Origin: Jacaranda mimosifolia
Lineage: Eukaryota; Streptophyta; Magnoliopsida; Lamiales; Bignoniaceae
Length of the DNA: 64,000 bases
Assembly: GCA_018894105.1 (NCBI GenBank)
Contig: CM032123.1
Location: 8,929,001-8,993,000, forward strand
Reading direction: 5' to 3'
Shown here: positions 1 to 11,890 of the stretch, piece after piece
How the letters are laid out: each line of letters opens with the position of its first letter
Numbering within the stretch: the first letter of the stretch is position 1
Notes under the pieces: generated by a model
Seen by the model: only the letters and a program-made list of their open reading frames with translations
Told to the model about the DNA's origin: nothing
Database searches by the model: none
Made by a program: the position numbers and the translations under genes

Positions 1-1
1 C

Positions 2-415
2 CAATGGGCATACAGAACCACTCTTAGAACTGCCACGGGGTATAGCACTTACAGTCTAGTCTATGGTTTAGAAGTAGTGATCCTAGCAAAATTGATACAA
101 TATACAGCTCGAACAATTCATTACAACCCGATAAGGAATGAAGCTAAAAGACAGTTCCACTTTGAAACGATTGACGAACTAAAACCGCAAGCATTCACAA
201 AAATACAAAGGTACAGGTCAATCCTAGTCAAACACTATGACAAGGGCATAAATCCAAGAAGCTTCGAAGTGGGCAATCTAGTCCTAAAAAAGGTAGAAGT
301 CTCAAAAAATATTGGTAAGCTCGATCTAAAATGGGAAGGCCCTTACTCAGTGGTCAAGGTTGCCAAGCACAATTCTTACAGGATAGCAGACATGGATAGG
401 AATAAGTTGCCTTGA
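2..415 (+). pseudogene. Ty3/gypsy retrotransposon polyprotein, integrase C-terminal fragment
   Basis: This is the end of a retrotransposon pol polyprotein; integrase inserts the element cDNA into the host genome. The frame is open from base 2, so the 5' part lies outside the window. It begins with WAYRTT..R.ATG and SLVYGLE, the end of the integrase catalytic core in plant Ty3/gypsy elements. About 70 residues later come NPRSFEVGNLVLKK and GKLDLKWEGPYSVVKV, the C-terminal module typical of the Tat group. The TGA at 413-415 looks like a mutated Arg codon: the same frame continues past it as PWDAVNLKNF, the usual family ending. The element is therefore dead. Internal ATGs (for example at 77) are not real starts. 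Confidence 0.88.
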
Positions 416-524
416 CCATGGGATGCAGTGAACTTGAAAAATTTTATATATGAATGGAGACTTTTTATCCTGACCCAAATGTTTATCAGGCACGAGATCC
501 AGTCTTCTTGAAAATTACGCTTTT

Positions 525-930
525 GTAACTTGGTTTCAAACTAATGAATTCAACTTATGTTCGATTCATTTCTTATTCTCATGTCCAATCATGCTTCTAG
601 CCTCATCATTTAATAATGATGAAATTTTTTGAAGTCGACCTAGTAGTTGACTATAAAGTTGGTTTCAAACCAACTAACAAAGATATGTATATCGACTTAA
701 CAATTCCACAAGGACTTGGTTCCTAACCAATCAGGACATCAAATAGAGGGATTTATGTAAAGTCAACCTAGTAGTTGACTGCAAAGTTGGTTTCAAACCA
801 ACCAATTGTTACATGCATATTGACCTGAAATCTCAAACCAATCAATGCATCAAACGAGATATATTTATTTATTTATTTAAAGTAGACCTTGTAGTTGACT
901 TTTACCTTGGTTTCAAACCAACCAACAAAA
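525..930 (+). repeat. Degenerate tandem repeat of about 120-128 bp in the retroelement 3' region
   Basis: A motif of the form AAGTNNACCTNGTAGTTGACT followed by TTGGTTTCAAACCAAC recurs at about 632, 760 and 880, with a partial copy near 525. The period is 120-128 bp. It lies between the end of pol and the antisense frame, where Tat-lineage elements often carry short tandem repeats. The GTTGACT and GGTTTCAAACC cores are also partly palindromic. No coding potential is seen. Confidence 0.7.
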
Positions 931-1285
931 ATATGCACCACTTAATGAACTGAAGCAAAAGCTAAAGCAAAATGAAGACCAGACAATGGTATAAACTTCA
1001 AACCATTGGGCATTGTATTACAAAAACTTTCAAATCGTACAAAAACTTACATCAGGATGTTTATCATGCCTCTCGAGGTGGAAAAAGTACAACAAAAGAA
1101 AAAAAATGATAGAAAAACAGTCAGCAACATCAGCTCGAGCCAGCCCCTTCCCCTCCTATGCCTCGAGCAATGCCTTCTGCCACCTCGTCAATAGCCCTAT
1201 CAAGTTCATCGACAGAATCCACAGGCACAACTATAGGAGGACCTTCGACCTCTTAATCCACTCCAGATCGAAGAGCCCCTACAAG

Positions 1286-3020
1286 TCAAGAAGGGCCAGC
1301 TTTCTCAGTTAAGAACGTGCGGTCGATGATGGGAAAGTATGCAGCAGTGTCAACTTTTCTATCCTTGAGGTCAATGGCAAAGTTGCCAACAAACTCGAAC
1401 TCCTTCCCCACCTCGACTGCCTTAGGATGAAGTAGGGCTTCCAGCTCCTCAGCTAGCGTATTCCCATCATACTCCTCAAGACACTCATTATGTAACACAT
1501 TCAATGGAGCCTTGTCCTCCTCGCAAAATTGATTGCCCAGAAACTCCAGCTACTTGAAGGTCTTCTAGAAGGCCTCATTGGCATCATCGAGCACAAAAAC
1601 AACGCTAGCCTCCGCGAAGGCAAGGCTCAGCAAAAATTGGTACACTGTCTAATTGCGTATGCTCATCAATATCTTGAAAAATTCATCACGAGCATATCTA
1701 AGGGTGTTGTTACACCCCAGGGCTCGACCAGAGAGTAAGGCCTCCTCCACTTCCAACCTTACCTTTTTCAACAGGTCATCCGAGCAGCTTCTCTCTGTTA
1801 CGATAGTCATTAGCTCCGAATCTTTCTCCTCAACCTACTTCTCAAGCCCTTTAATCCTGGACTCGAGTGACTTGACCCAAGATTTAGACAGTTCATAATG
1901 CTCTTCCTGCAATTTCTCCCAGTCGGCCAGGGCGAGCTCAACCTTCGATGAAAGTTGTAGCCCTATTGTCTGACCTACAATAAGGAAAAATCAATCAAAG
2001 TACACATACATATGAATGTTTACATGATAACACAACTCGAACGCAAACTTACCATGTTTGCATAGTATACAAATGCTTTCATGGAGTCGAGCTGTCTAAG
2101 CTCCAATATCTTTTTTTGGTCCGAAAGAAAGAGACTAGCAATTAACACCTTCAAAGGGGTCACTCCTGTCGACCCCACACCCAGCATTATTGCCGTGTTC
2201 GCGACCCCCACGTCAGGTTTGAACTTTGGGTTAGAGAAAATAGGTAAGAGGAATAACTCCTCGTTGGGTCGTGATCTAAAGAATGGGGCATCAATAGCTT
2301 TTCCCTTACCCTTTTCAGTAGCGGTCCTCTTGGGAGGGAAAGGTTAATCATTTGTAGCCCTTTTTTTTGGTAGAGGTGCCGGGTTAGGGACCTCAATTGC
2401 GATTGGTTTAGCAGGAAGATAAGTAGTCGGAGGTGCATGTTGTGATGTAGCATCTCATCGAGCGACCATTTCTCGACGCTCTTGCACATTTTATTGGCGA
2501 GCCATAGCTTGTTAGCGAGTGCGATTCATGATTTCTACTCGATCTGAAGAAACGCACAAATAAAAAGAACAATGCAACAAAGATATGACTACCTAGTCGA
2601 GCATTAGCTGGCATATTCAACCGAGCAGGTGACAAGCCCGCTAACACTAGATTCCTCTCCACTAAATATCCCGACGCCTCCATCTCTCCAAACTTGACCA
2701 AATCCTAGATGAAGGTGTTATTCCAAGTTAGATTCTCATACCCCGGTGTCTCGACCCAACCCCTCAACCATCCATTGGGAATAGCTCACTAGGGACGCGA
2801 ATGAAAAAATACCTCTTTTTCCAAGATTGACTGTGATAAAAAAAAGGTGTCACGAATATTTTTGAACAAAGGTGAGCAGTAATCCTCGGTACTACTACAT
2901 GAATCACTATTCTCCACGATCAAATCCCCAGATAATTGAGTGTCCTCGAAGTCATTCGGCCTCTCATTACCTTCTCCAAAGAGTCTAAGCGTGATTAAAG
3001 TCCTAGGGCTTCTAGCGAAG
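1286..3020 (-). pseudogene. Decayed antisense accessory ORF of a Tat-lineage Ty3/gypsy element
   Basis: Read on the minus strand, one protein frame can be followed from about 3020 to the stop at 1286, opposite in direction to pol. It has an N-terminal part containing LRLFGEGNERPNDFED, a middle part with FFLSQS and PNGWLRGW, a Pro/Lys-rich linker, the segment LFLLPIFSNPKFKPDVGV, and a charged probable coiled coil (KVELALADWEKLQEEHYELS). Two introns are suggested: about 2541-2594, and 1970-2052 with a GTAAGT donor at 2052. At least seven in-frame stops break the frame, so it makes no full product. Tat elements (Grande, Retand) are known to carry antisense ORFs of unclear function between pol and the 3' LTR; assignment here rests on position and orientation. 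The exact start is not clear. Confidence 0.62.
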
Positions 3021-3187
3021 AATGGTAAAGAGCAAAAGAGAGTAAGAGAAACTTATAAAACAACGAAGAACACATGAAGATGGGGATTCTTGCTTGAAGC
3101 TGGACAAATGCAACTGTTCAAAAAGAAATTTGCAAAGCTCAACCTCTCACTAATGTGGTAAATATGGTGAATGAAAAATACAACGCA

Positions 3188-3197
3188 CTATTTATAG
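3188..3197 (-). promoter_or_regulatory. TATA box upstream of the antisense retroelement ORF
   Basis: On the minus strand the sequence CTATAAATAG is followed about 30 bp later by a pyrimidine-rich leader leading into the antisense frame. Spacing and direction fit a Pol II core promoter dedicated to that frame. No transcription evidence is available from sequence. Confidence 0.5.
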
Positions 3198-3429
3198 CCC
3201 TCAACCAAGGGGGTAAATCAACTAGCAAATATGACCGGTTATTGGGCACTTATTGCATAACTGTTGGTCAACAAATTTAACTACCCAATATAACTAACAC
3301 ATTTATTGCATCCAAAACCTGGTCGGGATTTAGAAAGAAAGGTCGACATATATTTATGGCAGTTTTGAAAGTCAGCTACTCCACACTCATTCTTATTACG
3401 AGCTCATTTAGAACTGAGAGTAGGAGAAC

Positions 3430-3960
3430 TCATGATATGGGGAAGTGAATCAAGCCCAATATGCCCAATAGTAGACAACCATAGTCGACCAGGCCTACGA
3501 ATACATTGGGCCAGTTAGCTAGTGTAAGTTGTCATCATCCCTTCAGTCGCTCAATATATGGTCGATTAGCCCGAGTAAGGTTGGTAAGCCCTCCGCCAAA
3601 GAGGCCTCTGGGCCCTAAGAGGTCCATCATTCGACCAGAGCATGGCTAAAAGACTCACAACCAAGGAAACATCTCAACCAAAAGAAGTCGATTGGAGAAA
3701 CAAGAAGTATTTCCCCGCCAACTATCACTATTGCATTAAATGCAACTCAACCAACACTCTGCCGCATTAAACATACTGACAGGCAGTGTACCTCCGTATT
3801 TAAGAAGCATGCCTTCATTGTACCACCAATATGCATCCACATTAAATACGGATATCTCCAACATATATCCCAAAAGAAGGGAGGACGCGTCACTTGGAGA
3901 AGGGTTTCAGACAAAGAAAGACCTAAAGATCCTCAGACAAAGACAAGTGCCCTCACTACA
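3430..3960 (+). repeat. Probable 3' LTR remnant (U3-like) of the Ty3/gypsy element
   Basis: This stretch beyond the antisense frame has non-coding, moderately GC-richer sequence with short motifs such as GCATTAAATGCAACTC and a TATA-like GTATTTAAG at about 3797. That composition resembles U3 regions of Tat-lineage LTRs. No matching 5' LTR lies in the window, so the boundaries are inferred and the copy appears truncated near 3960. ORFs crossing it look like chance frames. Confidence 0.4.
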
Positions 3961-5340
3961 TGAGCAAGGGCATTATAGATATTTTAACCTATCATTTGCT
4001 TTATATGGCGATTGTGGCATATGTTGTGTTAGTTGCTGGGACTTTCATATTTATATATCATACTATCACCCCTTTGGGGATGCCCTTGGGGAGTTTTGGG
4101 CCCACAAGACTAGTTGGCAAGATGATCGGGACGGTATTGGGCTGTCAGTGGCTGGTCTACCAACCAAACCTACTTTGCAAATCTATCTTTGGGATAGTCA
4201 GAGGTTGGCTATTGCTCGAGGCTCGATTTGCGAGGATCAATCCTACCGAATTGTGCTGCAAAGATTTGGCGAGTTGGCTACTCGTCGATTTGATATAAGG
4301 TAGTATGATACACATTTTGGGAGTCATAAGATTAGTAAACATCATGCAGTCGGTTTTATGAAAAGCTTTAACCCAACCAATTTCATGAATTTGACTAGAT
4401 TCTAAAATTTTGAAATCTGAGTCTTTTGTAAAATATTTTGTACAATCGGTTCTTTAAAATTGAGCTAGCCCCTGAGTTTTGAGATAAAAGATTTTCTACA
4501 AAATGCATTTAAACTTGAAATGCCTCTTCACTAGTATGGGCAGCATTGAGCCAACTCATTACGTGTTGCACAAGAAATACTGGTTCTATTCTGTGGATTC
4601 CATAAAATCTCTCTATTTTTTTCAATATCTGGCTATTTTGGCATGTGCTTTTAATTATCTGTATTCAGAATATTCTATTCAGAATGAATATTCTTCTTAC
4701 ATATGTATATTGTGTTCTATCTCATCAAATTTTGTTCGAGCATGTAAATGTTACTTCATTGAGTCATTCGGACTCACCCTCTTTGTATCGTTCTTGCTAT
4801 TCTTTGCACCATGAGCTTGGGCCACATTTTGCATAAAGTAAATACTGTCACCAAGATATATATATATATATATATATATAAACGGTAAGGATGTGATATA
4901 TTATGTTTGTAATGTAAGGAGATGTTGGTCATTAGATTAGTAGCTTTTTTCTACCGTAAAGTGTAATAGTTTAGAGTTCCAACCAAATGATGTTGATGTA
5001 TGGGTTAAATCATGAGCCTGCGAGCGATAGTGACTTGTCATGGGGACTCGAGTTCTGCTAGTCATTTTCATCATGAATAGATTCAATTTTGAGTTGCTTA
5101 TCATCTTGGGTTGTCGGAGATTTGTCCAAATTTTAAGGTTATGGAAATGTATGTGGAATTTGAATTTTCGGATTCAATTGGAGCATTTTATTCTCTTTGT
5201 ATTGTTACGGAATTATTTAGGATGAAAATTTTGGAGGTGCATATTTAGCTTTGGAAATTTGATCTGAGTAGCACCCGACCCGAAGCTGGCACCTCTTGGA
5301 TGGGGCACCACATTAATTGTTTTATAAGATAAGTTCATCT
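3961..5340. other. Unassigned repeat-like sequence, possibly a second LTR fragment
   Basis: There is no convincing gene here. The sequence has a mid-GC start (4070-4310), an AT microsatellite at about 4857-4880 and a GC-rich tail near 5270-5310 (GCACCCGACCCGAAGCTGGC). The tail and overall composition recall Ty3/gypsy LTR sequence, but no terminal motif or duplication could be fixed. Confidence 0.3.
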
Positions 5341-6771
5341 AATTTTATTTGAATTCCACTGTAATTTTATTATGATTATTTTAATTTTGTTTAATTAATT
5401 CATGTATGAATTATTATTTCAATTTTTGTTAATTTTGTTGCTTTAGCAAAATGTGGTTTAATTGTTACTAACGGGGGACTCCATTACAATTGATTTTAAT
5501 AGTTGAGAATTATTTTGATTTTTTGTAAATAGTAAAAATTAATTGAAGGAACTTCAATCAAGTTGATTCTGTTTGCTGGGTTGTTTTCATAAAAATTAGT
5601 TGAATAATGGCATCAAAGAAATTTGAAAACACTGAGTTGATTTTACAATTAAATTTAAAACTCAAAAATCAAAATGAATTTTACCATCTCAACCTTAATT
5701 TTTAATACATATTAGTTGAATAAATTTATTGCCAAAATACATTTCATATCGAGCTCTTGATCTACGAGAAAAAGTGGATTTTCTTTTCCTTGTGGTGCCA
5801 TTGTTAGATGCCTCAAAATTTTGATTGTAATACGACCAAATGGCCTCTCAATTTTGTTAAAACATAGATGGATTTCCTCCCTTCTTCTATTTATTTACAG
5901 AACAAAAGTTACCTTACAATTGAAAATTAAAAACTAAGATAAATATAATCCAATTTCATTTATTTCAAGAAAATATTTACTGTGAAAAACGCATAAAGAC
6001 CCAGTTAATGTCATTAGTGTAGCAAAAAATAAACAAACATGGCCAATTTCAAGCGCAAGTATCTTTGGACTCCATGTTATTGAAAATTTACAAGAACTAA
6101 CAATTTAAAACTTGCTCAAATTGTCACTATACCTCACTGATTCTAATGATATTTCTTTTTATAATTTTTATGTCATTAATTTTAATAGTGACAACTTATA
6201 TACAATTCTTGCCACTATCGAACATTTTGTCAATTAATATGTATATATTATCAATGACAAGTTTAATGTTGTAATTGACATGGTGCAACTAGTTTTCTTT
6301 TCTCTTGTCGTGGAAGGAGCATGGTTACTCAGATCTATGTTTGAATTTTAACAATAAGTTGTGAAGCTCTTAAAATTGTCAAAATAATTTTTCTTACATG
6401 TATATTGTAGCATAAATTTGTTGTTTTATGAAGTTGGTTGGTTTGGAGGATTAAGATAAATATCCGACATATAAAGTTTTCTTAACCAATCCCATTGATG
6501 ATGAGAACTACATATATATATATATATATATATATGCGTACTCTAGCTATGAGTCACATCAATGTGGCCAAAAGTTGAATTTAATTTCATACTGCAGAAC
6601 TCACATGAACTTTTTTAGCTTAATATAATATATTAATCTAAAGGGGTATACAAGTTATGAGCATCAGAACAGACTCCACGAAAATGTCCTTTCTTCCCAT
6701 GGCCAGTCAAAAAATGTCTCTTACAGATTACCGCATACATTTATTCTTTGCAATTGATGATACTTTTTTGC
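5341..6771. other. AT-rich intergenic DNA
   Basis: I see no gene. A region at about 6120-6310 has scattered TGTCACTA and TTGTCAATTA motifs that look like a worn copy of the CACTA-type MITE family found elsewhere in the window. An (AT)n run lies at about 6512-6535. Confidence 0.4.
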
Positions 6772-6814
6772 GTCTCACATCGAAACAGTCAAGTTACTTG
6801 AAATAATTTATAAG
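6772..6814 (+). promoter_or_regulatory. snRNA-promoter-like element 1 (USE plus TATA)
   Basis: GTCTCACATCG at 6772-6782 differs by one base from the plant snRNA upstream sequence element RTCCCACATCG. A TATA-like TTTATAAG begins at 6807, leaving 24 bp between them. In plants a spacing of about 24 bp is the arrangement of Pol III-type snRNA promoters and about 34 bp that of the Pol II type. No recognised snRNA follows, so this may be part of a dispersed repeat. Confidence 0.45.
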
Positions 6815-7011
6815 CTATTCCACCATCTTTACTCTTTGAAGTGCCTTTTCCCAAAGGACACATACTCCCCACCAAATGGATGCCGATGGAATAATACCTC
6901 AATACGATTGGGGCTCCATGTCGGTGATAGATCGATCTAGTCAAGATCATTGGCGCCAGCCATGGGAAACGTCCATCATGTGCCTCTTCCCAAGCCTCTC
7001 TCGATCATCGT

Positions 7012-7053
7012 GTCACACATCGGAGGAATTGAGTGACTTAAAATAGTTTATAG
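7012..7053 (+). promoter_or_regulatory. snRNA-promoter-like element 2 (USE plus TATA)
   Basis: GTCACACATCG at 7012-7022 again differs by one base from the plant USE, and TTTATAG starts at 7047, again 24 bp away. The surrounding bases (GAGTGACTTAAAATAGTTTATAG) repeat those of element 1, 240 bp upstream. The interval between holds TTGGGGCTCCATGTCGGTGA and TGGCGCCAGCCATGGGAAAC, unlike its AT-rich surroundings. No known RNA gene was recognised there. Confidence 0.45.
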
Positions 7054-7535
7054 ACTTATTCTCTCTCTCTCTCATCTCAGAGGAGTACGAGTTGATATAA
7101 TTATGAATAATATTTGTCGATTAATATAGTAAAAGATAAGGAAAAAAAATTCTTACCCAAATTCTAATGGCAATGAATGAAAAGGTTTATATTTGGATAG
7201 GGCAAGATATCGTGAGATGCAGAAGTAATCAAAATATAGAGTACTTATAATTATGCAAAATCTCATTGATGCCCATGTTATTTACCCAAAGTTTATAAAT
7301 TGGTTATTTTAATATTTCCCAGTAATGGGACAAGAAGAATCAAGAAACATATGCCTTGATGGGGTTTAAGGAGTACGTAATGAAATCAAGCAATAGATTT
7401 CTGTAATAATCAAACATGTGCCTCTAAATTGATCTCATCTTTTAAGAATTTTTATTCTTCTTTGTTGATTAATAACTTTATAAGTGATTAGGCTCTAACA
7501 ATGAAATTAGAACCTCTGTTTTTATGAATTTAAGG
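7054..7535. other. Intergenic DNA, no gene seen
   Basis: This is AT-rich sequence with a short CT run at 7062-7074, next to the second snRNA-promoter-like element. I see no coding or RNA feature. Confidence 0.4.
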
Positions 7536-7897
7536 GGGGGAAATTATATTTTTCATCATGTAACTTTATTCACTTTTTATTTTGTCCTATAATTTGCGAA
7601 ATTGCAATTCGAGTCATGTATGTATTAGAAATTTATCAAATTTAGCTCGATTTTCTTTGGAGCTCTAAAATTGGCCGGAAAAGCTAAACTGACATGCCTG
7701 AGTGAATCCAATTTGATAATCTTTGCTTTGTTGACACGTCAACTCAACTTTTCTAGTCATTGTTTTTGGAACTCCAATGAAAATCGAGCTAAATGTGATA
7801 AAAAAAATTTACATACATGACTAGAATAACAAGTTTGCAAGTTATTGAATGATTGTAAAGTGAGTAAAATTATAATATGGAAAGATACAATTTTCCC
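7536..7897. mobile_element. Non-autonomous MULE-like element (362 bp, long TIRs)
   Basis: The two ends are inverted copies: the left starts GGGGGAAATTATATTTTTCA and the right, reverse-complemented, starts GGGAAAATTGTATCTTTCCA. The similarity continues inward for over 150 bp, including TTTAGCTCGATTTTC on both arms. The flanks are AATTTAAGG (7527-7535) and AATTCAAGG (7898-7906), a 9-bp duplication with one mismatch. Long TIRs and a 9-bp TSD fit Mutator-like elements. It encodes nothing. Confidence 0.72.
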
Positions 7898-7906
7898 AAT
7901 TCAAGG

Positions 7907-9195
7907 GTATCTTGGAACCATTTTATATAGGGGAATGTTATTTAGTACGATTGAAACCTAAATAATTAAATATGCGTTAGAAATCATTGATTATCAAAAC
8001 TTTTTAGTCATCCATAGTTCGTAAGACTTTTCTTAATGTAGTCTGTTAATTAAATGCAAGGAGCTATACAAAGAATTAAGTCTTTTCTTCTTCTTCTTTT
8101 TTTTATTATGAAAATAGTTTGTCATAAATGCACAATGAAGAAGATATTTACTAAAACTGAACATAATTGTCCAGCATGCAACGTACATCTTGGTTGTTCT
8201 TCACTTCAAAGTCTTTTGCTATAGCTAGGAGTTTAATTATAATGGCACTCCTTATTATGATAAAAATGGTCTTCTTTCCTTTTCATTTCAATAAATGGAC
8301 AAGAATACCCTCACTATGACAAACAATTCTCATCATTTTACAAGTTAAATTGGCCCCTTTCAGATGCCCATCGTTTTATTTTGTAAAAACACTACAAGAC
8401 AATAGAAAAATCATTTTCTTCCTTTTCCCTCTCTTTTCTTATTTTTACCAAGTTCAGCTATTTACTGCAGAAGCAAAAGTGTTTCGCTCAGTAGCTGTTT
8501 CTTTTAGGTATTTGATAATCAATTAATTAACACTAGTAATAATGGAATAAATGAGCAACAGATATGATTTAGAGGATTTGGATGAAACCCTATCTAGATC
8601 TCTATTTCCATTAGATATGATGTTTAGTCTTATTAAAATGGCATAAAGTATGCATTTAATTGATGTTAAAAATTCGTAACTTTAGCTACATAATAAATCA
8701 TAATCGAATGCAAGGCAAATACTCTAGTAGCTAACCCTCGCTATAATTAATCATTAGATATTGATTATTTTTTGTTTATATTTTAATTTTTCTCTGAATA
8801 TAATACATATATAACTAACCTATTGTGCTTGCAATGAATACAACGACAAACTGATAAATAATAATTTTTATTGCTTATTATTTTAAAAAATTGAGAAAGA
8901 GGAATAAATCCAATGTGATATTGTTTTGCAAGGTAACGATAAAAGCTATTAGAAGGTGGTATATATATTAGTCCTTTAAAATCGGTAGGAATTATATTTG
9001 CAGTTGAAAGGGCATTCTTATCAACATACTACAATAGAAAATAATGTGGAGTATCATTATCAAAGTGCCCGTACAAACTCCCTTTTTGTTTTGCTCTTGT
9101 AAGTTGCAATTTGTTTGAACGTTTCATTGTATATCTACGTTTTACTTCTTTAGCTACTAGCAGCTAGCTTATGAAACATTTATTTTGTGCTTATT
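7907..9195. other. AT-rich intergenic DNA with a worn MITE fragment
   Basis: I see no gene. The part at about 8640-8960 (AAAAATTCGTAACTTTAGCTAC, GTAGCTAACCCTCGCTA) matches a repeat also seen near 23850, 30950 and 44540. A T-rich stretch lies at 8087-8104. Confidence 0.4.
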
Positions 9196-10163
9196 GGCGA
9201 AATTGTTTTTTTAGTCCCGTAAACTAGGGGGTATGCAAGAATCGTCTTTCGCTTTACAAGAATTTTAAAAATATCAATTCAAAAAAAGTTGCAAAATTGG
9301 TCCCAAAATCCTATTTCCGTTAGAAAATTAACGGAGCTTATCACGTGCACTACATGTGGCCGTTAGTTAGCACTTATTGGAGGAAAGATCACCAACAAAG
9401 TTGTTATTTTAGTTCCACAGAATATGAGAGTCTACAAAAATGGTCTCTCATTTTAGGAAATTTTAAAAAGTAATTTTTTTTTTAAATGAAATTTCTTATT
9501 GATAATTTTTTTGAATTTATTGATATATGCACATAGGACAATTTTTTGAATTAAATCATTGAGAGCTTTTATGATAAAATAATCAAATTATTCTCTTTAT
9601 ATGAATGGGTACTATTTTATTTTGTTTAATATTTGGTCCCTTTTTACCAGGGAAACAAAAAAAGAAAAGCACACATAATTAGAGAGTTTTTTTTGATGAA
9701 ATTCAGGATATGGATCTTTTGAATTTGGAGATTGCAAATAGAAAGTTGTTGCCCCACGTGTGTTACATATTTCCTTTCTCTTTCCAAAGATGCAGACTAA
9801 CAGCCACGCGCAGTGATCTTTATTAGATTTAAATATAAATAGGTCTTTAAGATCAATTATAATTTTTTATTTGAAAAATATTCATATGTGTTTTAGATTT
9901 TCATAAAGTGAGAGATAATTTATGCAAATCTCCCTATCTTGTGGGATTAAAAAAGCAACTTTGCATATGATCTTCCCTTCAGAGAGCCAACTAATGGTCA
10001 CGTGAAGGGCACTTAACCAACCCCATTAAGTTCTTAACGAAATAGCACTTTGTGACCAATTTTGCAATGTTTTTTAAATTTTGGGATATTTTTTAAATTC
10101 TTATAAAACTAAGGACCATTTTTGTGAACCCCTATTACATGGGACTAGAAAAGCAATTTTGCC
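9196..10163. mobile_element. Non-autonomous MULE-like element (968 bp)
   Basis: The left end GGCGAAATTGTTTTTTTAGT matches the reverse complement of the right end, GGCAAAATTGCTTTTCTAGT. Similarity continues for about 200 bp through TTGCAAAATTGGTC and the TTAACG core. The flanks are TGTGCTTATT (9186-9195) and TGTGTTTATT (10164-10173), a 10-bp duplication with one mismatch. No transposase ORF is present. A related element with better-preserved arms is at 49180-49924. Confidence 0.75.
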
Positions 10164-10191
10164 TGTGTTTATTTTATCGGCTAGTACTCTC

Positions 10192-11007
10192 TAGGGGTGT
10201 AAACGCATGTTAAACGGATCAGATACACTATTTTCATATTCGTATCCGTTTAACTTTTCGAATATTCGGATACGGATATGAATTTTATGGATATTTAAAA
10301 ATGATATCCAAATTCGTATCCGTCGGATTCGGATATATTCGTATTCGGTTATAATTATTCAAATACAATCATATTTTATTAAATTTATACATATTCGGAT
10401 TATTATTTTATATTCATATTCGATGATAATTATTTACATATCCATTTACGAATATTCAAATACATGAATTTACGAACCTATAACAAATACATATTTAATT
10501 AATAGAAAAAACTATATAATTTCATTAAAACGAAAGCAATCAAAGAAATAGCATAATTTTCAATTAATAATTGACTTTATAATTGATTATTAGTACTTAT
10601 AAATAATAATAATGGCATTTAAGTATATTAATTATAAAGTCAACAACAATAATTACGTTGATTAGCTTTAATATTCTTCAATCTTTCCTCTATATTACAA
10701 TAATTTTTTAAATGTATTCTTTTTTCTTCCCAATTCTTCAATTAAAATTTATATATATATATATATATATATATATGAATTATGAGATTTTTATTGAAAA
10801 ATATAAATAATATATTATTTAATAAATATATATTCGGATCGAATATTAAACAAATCGCATACGCATTTACCATATCCGTATCCATTTATAATCGGATATC
10901 TACTAATCGAATACGGATAATATCTGCTTTAAATGGATATGGATAAATTTTGTATAAACGGATACGAATGTGAACGGTAAACGAATTTTCGAATATCCAT
11001 TTATCTA
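10192..11007. mobile_element. hAT-like non-autonomous element (816 bp)
   Basis: The element starts TAGGGGTGTAAACG and ends in CTA, with inverted copies of an ATATCCGTATCCATTTA-type sequence on each arm. The flanks are GTACTCTC (10184-10191) and GGACTCTC (11008-11015), an 8-bp duplication with one mismatch, as expected for hAT. The interior is rich in CGGATA/TATCCG words and contains an (AT)n run at about 10748-10776. It has no coding capacity. Confidence 0.65.
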
Positions 11008-11223
11008 GGACTCTCATATAGATGTTCAAATATAGCTATTAATAAAATATTGCTGACATTTATTGTTTTTATGAGTAATGAATATGATAGCTTGCTATGG
11101 GATGTATACATGGAAAAAGAACTTTGAACTTTGCGTTTCCTAAATTTATTCTAAACACCTTAATTAATATAAATCACAACATGTAAAATTATAGTGAATA
11201 CACGAGATTCTTAAAAGGCAATG

Positions 11224-11680
11224 CACTACGAAAAGAAAGAAGAAAAATTAGTGACAAAATAATAAGTGACAATACAAAATTTGTTACTAACTAAATATAT
11301 TAAGTAATAATTTATTTATTTATTGTCACTATAATAATTTTTGCAAACTTAATAGTGAAACAATAATGTTTAAGTTATCATAATTGACAATTACTGATAC
11401 ATACATAATGACAATTTTGTGACAATAAAAACAATTTTCACAAATTATAGTAGCAATTTTTATTCTCATTAGGTTTTCACAAATTATCAATAGTGATAAC
11501 TTAAAAATATTGATTTTCGTTCTAGTAAACTACATTGTGACAAAATAAAAAATTATTATGTTGTCACTAAAAAAATACTATTTGTAACAAAATTAAAGTT
11601 ATTGCTATTTAATATATGTCATTAATGACAATTTTGACATTGTCACTTATTTTCTTGCTACTAATACTTCATTTTGGGTA
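11224..11680. mobile_element. CACTA-type palindromic MITE, copy A
   Basis: The left end reads CACTACGAAAAG followed by TTAGTGACAAAATAATAAGTG. The right arm is the inverse (TTGTCACTTATTTTCTTGCTACTAAT). CACTA at the tip is the hallmark of En/Spm-type transposons. The right tip is lost where another repeat (TAGGTGTAAACGG) begins, so no TSD can be read. It is non-coding and can fold almost end to end. Confidence 0.6.
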
Positions 11681-11890
11681 TAGGTGTAAACGGATATTAA
11701 ACGGTACGAATACACTGTATCCGTATCCATTTAAGTTTTACAATATCCGCATCTGACGGATTTTTTTTATAACATCTGAATTCGTATCCGACGAATATTA
11801 ACAGAATTCAAATATATTCGTATCCGATTATAAATATTAAGACATTCATTTATAAATATCCGAATATCCGTTTATACATATCCGATTTTA
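11681..11890. repeat. Truncated copy of the hAT-like CGGATA repeat
   Basis: The segment begins TAGGTGTAAACGGATATTAAACGG, matching the left end of the element at 10192, and continues with TATCCGTATCCATTTA and CGTATCCGA words. The opposite terminus is missing. It abuts the damaged right end of the CACTA-type MITE, suggesting insertion there. Confidence 0.55.

Noticed and set aside
3740..4303. 187-codon plus-strand ORF
   Set aside because: It spans the LTR-like remnant and adjoining repeat, has no recognisable domain and an odd composition; length alone is weak support.
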